Shown here piece after piece: positions 30,201 to 39,404 of a DNA stretch of 39,404 bases (its first letter is position 1; each line of letters starts with the position of its first letter). Location of the stretch: the NCBI GenBank assembly GCA_018398765.1, contig JAHBMJ010000541.1, forward strand, positions 1 to 39,404, given 5' to 3'. The stretch is from Chromera velia. Taxonomy: Eukaryota > Sar > Chromeraceae. The notes under the pieces are model-generated. The model saw nothing but the letters and a program-made list of their open reading frames with translations, was not told where the DNA came from and made no database searches. Made by a program: the position numbers and the translations under genes.

Positions 30201-33200
30201 AAACCTGTGAAGGTCAGTCAACCCACCCTCGGGCAGAGGTGGACGATAGGGAAGACAGAGACACGGGACTGCAACGTTTCGCTGGACTTGGGGGACCACC
30301 TGCTCCTCCTCACACGGTGTTGCAATGGCACCTTTGGCGTCTTGCTGCTCTGCACTGAAGGTTGGCAAGCTACACAATGCAGCTTGGGGTGTCGGTGCAG
30401 GGGGCTGGGCTTCTTGTGAGGAGACGGATGGTTGCTGTACTCTCTTCATGAGAACCTTGTGAGCCTCTCGCTGCGCCTGTACTTGAGCATGTTGCTGGGA
30501 AGAACGTCTGACGAAATCTGGGCTGTCTGGCTCGGGAGGGCGGTCTTGCGGAGAGGGGGGAGGTTTGTCGGGTGTGTAGATGAAGACCGGTATATCTCGT
30601 TTTTTCTTTCCGGAGCCCTTCCCACCTGATGGCTCTCCCCCCTTCTGATCATCTTGGTCCTCCTCGACGTATTCGACGTTGAAGGGTTCCAGCGCCCCTG
30701 GCGACTCCACCGAGGTGTGTCTGACCTTTCTGGGGGGGGATGTCGGGGGTGATTGCGGTCGTGATGCGGAGGCCTGGATGAAAGTGCGGGAGGGGGAAGA
30801 TAAGAGCCGCGTGGGGTCCTGCGGGGGGGCACGTGGTCCCTTCTTGCTCCTCTTCGCGGCCTTCGCCCGTGCTCTCCTCAGCGCAGCTTGCGAATGCCTG
30901 CAAAGATTCATTCATTCATTCATTCCAATGGAGAATCTCAGACAGGGCATGTATCGACGCATTGCCGATCTGACTGCCTGTTGAAACGAACTGGTTGCAC
31001 CATTCTAAGAAAACAACATGGAATAAAAGGACTTGCTTTATGATCGCCTTTCGCACACGAGAAATTCATCACTTCCGAAATTCCATCCACAAAGGACAAA
31101 AACGAAAACCTCTCAATTCTCTTATTGACACCAAAACGAATGCTGAAGAAGCAAGCAAGGCCGCCTGTTTCAATGCCCCCCCCGACTCTTTTTCTATATT
31201 ACCAGGCCTGTGCAGGAAAAGGAAGCTGATATGTCTATGTTGGAATCCCCTGAATCAAAATAAGGGTGCTGACCCTGAGCCACGTTTACTTGCGGACCCC
31301 TCCCCTTGTCCCTGCGGACTTGCACCCCCTCCTGGGGAGGCCGAAGGAGGACCGAAGAGGAGGCCGGGACTGGTCAGAGTGGGTGGAAAGAGACCGGGAG
31401 CCGATGACGTGCCGGTCTCGGGGTGGCCCGAATGTCCCCCCGGTACCCCCCACAGTGCACCTCCGAGGCCGGTGGTTGGTTCCCTTCCTGTGGAACGGCA
31501 CGGAGAGAGGTGCACTGGCACCGGTGCGTTGGCCTCCTCTGTATCTGCCCCGTGCAACAGAGGTGTGCGGGGAAAGTTCGGAACTGGATGAGTGACCTGA
31601 AGGGACGGCGAGGGGCCTGCGGATGTTGAGGGACAGTGAGTGTTGGCGGATTTGTTGTCTGTCAGCAGGTGGGGGGGGGACATTCCGGGACTTCTGACAG
31701 TGACGGTGCAAGGAGATCCTTCATGGAGCTGCTGTCTGGTGCTTCCAGTCGGACGACCAGGAGAGAGAGACTGGGCCCCGGCATCTGCAGCATGACGAGC
31801 AAGGGCCCCGGCATTGGAGTCTGCTCTGGATGCGCCCAAAGGATGAGTCTGGGGTCGGAGGAAGGGTAAGTGAGGGGAGCGATCGCTCTGTGTCGCCTGT
31901 GCTGCATGAACAGGACAGGCTGTATCTCTCTGTTCGCGTTTGGGGGAGTGGACTGGAGACCTTACTGTGATCACGGTCTGCATGCTGCTCTGCGCAGATG
32001 CCCTCCCTCCTCCTCCAGATCCACTCACACGGATTCCTACAGAGACCCCCAAGCACCCGTCAGGAGGAGGGGGACTGGGGGGATCGTGTCCCGTACTGCA
32101 GAGAGAGAGGGGATTAGTGAGACAGCTAGTCAAATGCATGTTTGTTGCACCATCAATCAAGGAATCAGAAAAAGAACGTTCATGCAGTGAAGTGCGTGTG
32201 TGTTTCTTACCTAGAAATAGGGGGGACGTGAAGGAGAGTGTCCTGCCACTCATTTGCCATTTGTCTTTTTCGTGTGCAAACATTTGAGAAAAAAAACGAA
32301 CAGCGCCGATGACCGTTTCCGTCCTCTTCTGGATGCTGACCCTTTGACGGATTCTCTGCAATCTGCTGCAAGGGAAGCTGCACCCTCCTCTGTATTCTTC
32401 TTTGCTCCTCCCTTGAGGCCGCCCCTGCCAGGTTCCTCCTCCCTCTTCCCCCTGCGTCTGGGGGGCGGTGAAGATGTGGAGGGGGAAATCTGCGGTGGTA
32501 CTTCTGTTGGGAGGGCCCCGGCCTGCCGGGGTCCTGGGCCCATTGCGGAAGTGGAAGTAACAGGGAAGACACGCTGGTGGCCTCCTGGCAACAACCACAG
32601 TACCTGCCCCGTCTCACCTCTTTCTCCTGAAAGATACCGTCCAGATCTTCCCCCCACATCTAGGAAAAGCGGCATTTGGTCTTTGAAATTCACTACTCTT
32701 CTCTCCGCAGGGTCCCCTGCTTGTTCGTGATCCCTCTCGAGGGGCGAAGGGGAACCTTGGGGGTCTGCGATGGAGGCCGCTCTTGAGGGCCCAAAATTGG
32801 GTGTTTTGCCATCCGTGTACTGGATGTACCTAGTCGCAGAGACGCCTGCCTTGGGGGGGGCCTCTCTGGTGCCCTGCGGAGACGGCGACTCCGCCTGCAG
32901 AGAAGAAGGTGGGTAACAAGGGGAAATAAATAAATTCAAACAATGTTGGATTCAGAGATTCAAATTCAAAATGAAGGGGGGAATAACGGCTCGCATGTGC
33001 TCTTTGATTCAGTAGGAAAATCAGTAAACCATACAAGGAGTAACTGTCTCTGTGACCTTTCTACCAGTTTGGCTTTTTTGTTTTCTCCCTGACCTTTCTT
33101 CCTGGATGGCATTTCTTTTTCTCTCTGACCTTTCTTCCTGGTTGGCTTTTCTTTTTCTCTCTGACCTTTCTTCCAGGTTGGATTTTCTTTTTCTCTCTGA

Positions 33201-33457
33201 CCTTTCTTCCAGGTTGGATTTTCTTTTTCTCTCTGACCTTTCTTCCAGGTTGGCTTTTCTTTTTCGGGCTTCGGGACGTTGGAGAGTTCACGTGAAGTGC
33301 CTGCAGTCGAAGTTCAGAAATGCAGATTCTTTTTCCTTTGTGTCTTTTCCTTTGTTCAGAAAGACATGGTACACTCATTTGGAAAGCGTGGCAGGGAACC
33401 AACACCAAACGCACACATTTTGCAAAACACACACACTGGCACACACACACACACACA

Positions 33458-33492
<35 letters not shown>

Positions 33493-36400
33493 GCACACAG
33501 AGAAGAACATTTCTGCACATGAACAGCGAGATGAGGGGTCGAGTGCCTTCACTCGCATCAGAATGGTGTCTCCACATGTCTGGAAAGCTGCAAATGACTG
33601 TCTTCTTTGGCTGTGAGTCTTTGAGTCGCCTAAAACACTTCCACACAAACGGACACGTTTCTTTATAGATGAGCTGTTCTCTCTGCGGAAAAAGAACTGA
33701 CAATTGTGGGAGAATCCGCTCTCCTGTCATCTCTTCTCGGACCCGGTGCGGGAGGAGGGGATGCCGGGGCCCTCAAGAGGAGAGACGGTGACGCAGAGGG
33801 CCCCCCCCTGCCCCCCTCCAGATGGACGTTAGGGGAAAGAGGGCTCTCCCTGGGGTCCACCTCCACCTGCTGCACAGACGCTGGGACAGTGCGGAAAGCC
33901 ATCGTTGGGGGTGGGGTCGGAAGGCTCTCTTGGCGTGCGGTCATATGGGGGCGGAGTAGAGGAACCTCGCTCTGGCTCTGTACTGCCGGTTGTGGGCCTG
34001 ACTCCTCCTCCTCGTGGTCTTGTGCAGGAACTTGGTATCTTACATTGACGGAAAAAGAGGGAGAATGCGCGACAGGCGCTTCTGAGTGCATAGGAAGGTG
34101 AGTTTGCCTCGGACTGTGAGACGACTGGGGAAGGGTGTGTCGAACTATTGGAGGGGACGAAGAGCTGCCCCCCAGTTTGGGAGGAGAGAGAACCGAAGCC
34201 TCGTTGGAAGTATCCATCGCCATGCGGGCTCGGACAGAAAGGGATGGGGGGGGTGGAGAGGAAGAAACAACTGGTCTTGCTTGAGTGTGGGCGTCTGGGA
34301 TCTGATTTGTTACTACCGAGATGTGCGTCTCTTCAAATCTAGTTTCCTCAGCTGTCTCTTCTTGCAATGGGGCTGCTTGACCTGCCTGGGGCACCTGGAC
34401 ACTTCCACCGGCGGCCTCTCTTTGGGGGAAGTGTTGTGCTAAAATCTGTAGTGCTACTTGCTCACTCCCTGAAGGAAGAGAGTCCTGATTCCTTTGGGGT
34501 TCTGCCGCTCCTTTCCTCCGGTCTTCCCGGGAGATCTGGGGGGGTCTCATGGGAAGGGGGAGGGGTGTGGTTTGTGTCGTTGTTGTGGGGGGAAGTGGAC
34601 AGGGCTCTGAGGTACGGTTCAATGAGATGGGAGGAGACGGGGAGGGGGGGTAGTAGTTTTGCGCATCTCCGTTGGTTAACAATGGGGGTGTCGGGTCAAC
34701 TTCTGGACAGATGTGTGGTCCTGCTGCCATTGTGGCTGTGGGAATAGAAGTGTTTGGAGGGGGCGCGATCCGCACCTCCACGTTCATGTTTTCCGGGACA
34801 GGCAACGGATTTGCCCACGCACCTGCACCCATCTGCATCGTCACTGTGGAAGCAGAAGCTTCTCTGAGAGAAGGGGAACTGATCACCTCGCACTCTCCTT
34901 CAGTCCGTGACAGGGGGTGGGGCGAGGGCTTTGCTCGTAGTGCAGGGAGAGGTGCGGGTGTTGGGGGCAGGCCTGAAAGGGGAGGATATTGAGGGGGCGT
35001 TCGCACGGAGACTTCTACTGTCTTTTGGTCGTGTCCGGGAGAGGTGGGAGGGAGGTGTTCGGCGTTCAGATGAAGTGCGGCGAATACTGGCTGTGCTGCC
35101 AGCTCGCTTGCAAAAATCGGTCGTGTGGGTGTTTTTTCGATTTGCGTTCCTGGGGTTGTGCTGTAAATGGGTGGGGGTGAGAGGGCTGGAATAGCGGGTG
35201 AGGGAGTAGTCACGTAGGTGGTTGCCGAAGGCGTACCAAAGACAGCAGTAGGTCGAATAGGGGGTGTGGCTGGGCTTGTCGGTTTTTGCCTAGTTTCTCC
35301 CAGTGTTAGTAATGGTGTTGATGCAGAGGGCATGAGAGGATGCGGTGCATAGGACCCCCCTTCTCTCTGCTGGGGGGGGTGCGGTGTCGTTCTTGGGGGG
35401 GGGCGGAAGGGTGGCGTGTTCTGGTTGGCGTCGACACGGAGACTGACCGCAACTTGGGACCCCTGAGGACGGGGCGGTGTTGGCGGGTGTAGAGACCCGG
35501 GGGGGGAGACGGAACGGCGAGGGAGCGTGACGGCAGGTGAGAGTTGTGAAGGTGCAGGAAGGAAATGATAAGACTGACTTGGATGTAGGGCTCTTGAGGC
35601 AAATGAAAATGGGGGTGTGGGGGGTCTGACCGAGCTCTGGAGTCTGGGTGGCTGTGAGGGTACTGGAATGGGATCTTCAGCCTCTACTGACGCACGCACA
35701 GGAGCCATCCGAGGAACTCTCCCACTAACGGGAGCTGCTGGAGATGTACAAACTTCCTCTTTTCCTGCTCCTGCACCTGCAGCAGTCCGTCTCAAATTCT
35801 CGAGTGAAGAACCTCCAGAGGTTTGTGGGGGGAAGGAGAGGGGGGGAGAGGAAGGTTTCAGTGGCTGCGGCTCGGGGAGACGGGAACGACCGGTGGGTGC
35901 AAACGGCGAACGGCGGGTTTCTGTGGGACCCCTGGGCCCCGGTGATTGGGACGATGACGGATGTCGCGGACCAGAGGGCCCCGGCATTTGGGGGCAATTC
36001 TCGGACACATGGGGCCCTGCCCTGGGTCCCCAGTCAACCGACGGAATCTCCCCATTGGGTATTCCAAAGGAAGTCAAAAGCCTTCGACGTGCAGGAGGAC
36101 TGAGCGATCTAAGGAGACACTCTAACATTCTGCCATCAGCTCTGGAAATCCAATTTCGCCTTGGGGGACTCTGAAGAGCTTCGCGTGTCGCTGCGGGATG
36201 GTCGGGGGGGTTTGCTTGTCTGGACGTTTGTTTTTGTTTTGCACGACTGACGAGGTTCTTTTTAAGCTGCTCTTGGGGCTGAGGGGGGGATTCAGGTAAT
36301 GAAGGAACGGGAAGGGTGATGGATTCATCGCCTGCGACTGCGCGTTGGACCCAATCTAATAAAGCACGAACAGCCGCCACCTCTCGGTTGACTTCTTCAA

Positions 36401-37383
36401 CTGCCTCTCCTGTCTCCCTCACAACTCCGTTTCTCACACTTGCCTCAGCTACCCCATCCCCACACGTGCTCGGTTCTCTGTTCGTGGAAGCAGTTGCAGA
36501 AGCTGTAAAGGATCCTGCTTTACTCAACCCTAGTTGTGCCTCAACAAGCTGCTCCTCTGGCAGGAGACCCTCGGGTAATTTCGGAGGGGGGGGCCGAGAG
36601 GGGGGAAGGGCGACTGTTTGAAGAAGCCATTTTTCAAGGGCGGTTGCGTGCTTTGCAGCCAGGCCTCTCCAATTGACTTCATCTCTAAACAGATGACCTG
36701 CAGGGGGGCGCTGATTGACTGGCTGGGGCTCCAACCAGTCGTGGCAGTAGTCAATGGGGGGTCTGAATTTCCCTCCGTCAGGGGGACTGTGGGGGGGCAC
36801 TTCCGCAGTCCTAGGAAGAGGTATACTTCTGTTTCCTAGTTGTGAACTAGTTTCTCTGGAGACCTGGTCCCCTGGCTTTGCCATTTTGGGTGATGAATCT
36901 TCCCTCCTCTGCTCTTCTTTTTCCAGCTCCCTCTCCAACAGAGTTGCACGCAGTCCTCTACTCAACGTCTCATTCAACGCCCTCGAGGGAGAAATTGTTC
37001 TCTTCGGTGACCCCCCTCCGCTGCGATTTGCTTGGCTGGAATTCTGCCGGGGAGGTAAATCAATGAGGGGAAACACAGAAGAACCAACGCCCCCCACGTT
37101 GAGAGGACTCTGACCCGTTACCCCCCCTCGCCCCTCTCGTCCCCTGCTCCCCCCCCCGCTGCTGCTATGCCTGTCGCTGCCCTCTCCTCCCGCAAAAGAC
37201 GCAGAGAGAACAAGAGTCCGACCTGAAGAGAAAAAGGGGACAAACAAAACCAATGAGAGTGAAAACATATCTGTATGTATCAGATCCTCTCAAAACAACC
37301 AAACCCATTCTTTCTCATGAACTGCAGGAAATGGGAAGAACCATGAATCATCATGGACAAACCAACGAAACAAGGACACGCAA

Positions 37384-37450
<67 letters not shown>

Positions 37451-38837
37451 CAAACATGCACACACACACACCTGCGTTTGGATGGGACTGAATCACTTCG
37501 ACTACCAGATGGACAGACGAAGCGGTGCACACAGATGGGGGTCACCCATCCAAAAAAGGCAAAGCCTCGAGAAATCGTACAACAGAGTGTCAGAGATGGA
37601 CAGGGACAAGGAATAGGGCATCAAGTGACATTTCGTAGGCAAATTCACGGACCTGCAGAAGAAGGAGGTCGTTTCACGGGAGTCGCTCCCAAGTCCAAAG
37701 CGTTATGCAAAGGGCTTGTATGCGTAGGAACGGTGCCCCTCTCTCTCTGCATCGTCTCCATCACGTCCTCCCCATTTGGCGCTCTATGAAAAACCGTCTG
37801 TTGTAGGCCCGCGGAGTTCTCTGTCTGTTGGAGCCCTGACGAGTCCCTCAGACGGTCTGACGAGGGTTGCCGTGAGGACGCAGATCTCATTGCTTCTCTC
37901 TCACCAGCCTCGACTGTCCCCTTCGAGAGGCCTCGAAGGAGCCACTCTGGGCGGGCGATTGTCTGCTGTTGGTGGGAGTGTGCAGACGAGAGACTGTCTC
38001 TGCGTTTATCAGACGTATCGTTCGAGCGCTGTCGAGTAGAGACAACTTTTGGATGGGCTGGGGGCAGCCCTCCGTGACTCAGGCGATCGGTAGATGACCG
38101 TCTTGAGCCGTCACTGCCCTTGAAGCTCTCTCGCGACGGTTGGACAAAAAGACCAGCCCCAGCAGATGCAGACGCCGCAGCTGCGGCCACTGCGGGCCCC
38201 GGTGCTGGTACAGCCGCGGCGGCTCGCGGCACGAAGCCTTCTTCGGTGGCATCGGGAGCAGGGGCGGTTGACTGAGGAGGACTACCAATCGACTGCTCCT
38301 TGGCGAATTTCCGTGGGGGAACGAGAGGGACATCCACATCGGCATTGCTCTTCTGAAGACTGCTTTTGCGAGACTCCTTTCCTTCTGAGCCTGCGGCAAT
38401 GCGGGTGACCAGAAGACCCCCACTGGAAGCAGAGGATTGGCGTCGTCTTGCTCCAGGGGGACCTGCAAACAGAATCGCACAGATGTACAGTCTGATGTAT
38501 AAAGGCACTGTGATTCCTCGACGATATGCTTGCGTACAGAAACGCATTTAGAGAGACGCGCAAACATGTCGGCACAGAGCAGCAAAGCGGCAGAGAGGAC
38601 CAGCCGCCAGAGGTATGAAACGAAGTCTTTTGAGCACTATGCATGCATCTACGTGGACTGACCTTTGGTGACTTCGTTCAAAATACGCTCTACGTCGTCG
38701 TCACTTTCTGTTGCCTTCCTGTCTTTAGAACCTCCTCTGTTAGATAGGGGAGGCTGAGAAAGGGAATCCGAATCGTCGAGACCCAAGAGGCCTGCGAGGT
38801 CAGAATCACCGATAAGAGAATCGGAGACCTGACTCAT
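27279..38837 (-). CDS. Very large Ser/Pro-rich, probably disordered protein
   Basis: Supported exons on the minus strand: 38837-38663, 38462-37653, 37222-33702, 32894 onward (end uncertain), a donor-terminated piece ending at 32211 (GTAAGA), 32095 onward to about 31.26-31.6 kb, and 30897-27279. The first four junctions and the last acceptor are in phase. The 32.2-32.9 kb and 31.0-31.6 kb parts need at least one further intron each. The product would be roughly 3,000 residues. It starts MSQVSDSLIGDSDLAGLLGL and has an acidic first exon ending DDVERILNEVTK. The rest is Pro, Ser, Arg and Gln rich with many SP and TP sites. A partly ordered patch is present near IDYCHDWLEPQPVNQRP to TALEKWLLQTVALP. 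The C-terminal part has RS/SP clusters. I recognise no catalytic domain. A scaffold or cytoskeletal role would be a guess. Confidence 0.65.
29517..29606 (-). repeat. Three in-frame 30-bp repeats in the disordered protein
   Basis: The unit GCAACAGGGGTGA... recurs every 30 bp, giving three 10-residue copies around the peptide TPVAAQRASV, TPVTGPRTSV and TPVAVRRSSG on the minus strand. The repeat keeps the frame. Confidence 0.75.
33052..33270. repeat. Tandem 36-bp repeat, about six copies
   Basis: The unit begins CTCTCTGACCTTTCTTCC and repeats every 36 bp. It lies in the inferred intron between exons 33702 and 32894 of the large minus-strand gene. Because 36 is divisible by three, both strands keep an open 12-residue periodic frame (PGRKVREKKKIQ on minus). 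Confidence 0.85.
33437..33492. repeat. (CA)n microsatellite
   Basis: Nearly pure CA dinucleotides in the same intron as the 36-bp repeat. Confidence 0.9.
37386..37448. repeat. (CA)n microsatellite
   Basis: Pure CA dinucleotides of about 62 bp in the intron between exons 37653 and 37222 of the large minus-strand gene. Confidence 0.95.
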
Positions 38838-39404
38838 TGCGCGGGATTGAGTTGAAGGATAGAATGAAAATTCCTTTCTTCTGATACCGAACGGTTTTAT
38901 CGACAACAGGCAACACACTGAGCGAGACTTACTGAGATTCGTACGCGATGTGTTGCTCACTCGTTCAAATACGGAGAAGTCGCACTTTGCTGCAGATCCA
39001 CAGCTCAATGCTACAGACAGGGTGTCAAAGAAACTGGAAACCACACTTCTCTACGGTCCGGACAGCAAGCAGTGGGTGGTGTTGAATCTGCTTGTGTACA
39101 ATTCTGTACAGCATGCATGCGGCCGAATCGCCCGTTGAACTGTGTACGTACGATGCACGCGTATATTCGTTCGCCTATATAGAGGCGTGCGTCAATCCCG
39201 ACGTAGGGGCCCCCGCACGCGGCCAGCTGCACGAAATAGCTCGGGGGGCTCGTACAAAATACCTTATGCAACGGCGTTGCGTAAGAGGGCTGGAGGGGGG
39301 GGGGTCTTATGCAGAGGTGGTCCCTCTGGGCGCCGCCGCATTCTAGCATCCATTACATACGCGCCGCCGCCTTATGCAACCAGCAAATTGATGCATGGCT
39401 GGGG
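38838..39404 (-). promoter_or_regulatory. Upstream region of the large disordered-protein gene
   Basis: No gene is supported here. A strong donor sequence (GTAAGT on minus, 38932-38927) suggests a non-coding first exon upstream of the start codon at 38837. Farther up, GCATGCATGC lies near 39112-39121. CTTATGCA occurs three times, at about 39263, 39307 and 39371. The first copy forms a hairpin with GTTGCGTAAG (39263-39285). Confidence 0.4.

Noticed and set aside
31940-32730. Plus-strand open frames opposite the large gene
   Set aside because: They are shadows of GC-rich minus-strand coding sequence; splice signals and phases support the minus strand.
33052-33270. Evenly spaced repeats resembling a CRISPR array
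   Set aside because: The 36-bp units are directly adjacent with no unique spacers, and the genome is eukaryotic.
27279-38837. Assignment of the large gene to a named centrosomal or cytoskeletal family
   Set aside because: The LLGLDD-like N-terminal string is too short and common, and no diagnostic domain is visible.

Overview
The window looks like nuclear DNA of a microbial eukaryote. Genes are split by spliceosomal introns (GT-AG, most acceptors ending TGCAG), introns are full of microsatellites, intergenic DNA carries small terminal-inverted-repeat elements, and TGCATGCA motifs sit near gene starts. A RAP-domain protein, the TGCATGCA motifs and the mixture of low-complexity coding and non-coding DNA fit an alveolate, most likely a chromerid alga such as Chromera velia. 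That assignment is inference; no marker gene proves it.

Four protein genes can be supported. (1) Minus strand, 12851 to about 2805: a many-exon gene with a basic N-terminus, helical segments, a long acidic insert and a C-terminal RAP domain, probably an organellar RNA-binding protein. (2) Plus strand, 13490-16928: a complete six-exon phytanoyl-CoA dioxygenase-family (2-oxoglutarate/Fe) enzyme of 334 residues. It is divergent from gene 1 across about 640 bp holding repeated TGCATGCA motifs. (3) Minus strand, 24335-19553: a five-exon gene for a 1288-residue protein with an N-terminal J domain and a large unrecognised remainder. (4) Minus strand, 38837-27279: a gene for a very large, Ser/Pro-rich, probably disordered protein. 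Exon phases close exactly for genes 2 and 3. For genes 1 and 4 they close over most but not all junctions.

Between genes 2 and 3 (convergent) lie a nested inverted-repeat element (about 17.11-18.06 kb) and a run of hairpins with GNRA loops (18.14-18.25 kb) that may be a structured RNA. Between genes 3 and 4 lie a GC-rich block, a foldback inverted repeat, and two 376-bp copies (about 97% identical by eye) of a small element with 15-bp terminal inverted repeats. The first 2.8 kb and the last 0.57 kb hold no gene I can support.

The four genes do not form a pathway; this is ordinary eukaryotic gene order. The most unusual items are the hairpin cluster, the 43-bp tandem repeat that copies an exon end with its splice donor, the small-element pair, and the J-domain fusion protein. 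Splice sites were inferred by eye from sequence and phase, so exon ends are predictions.
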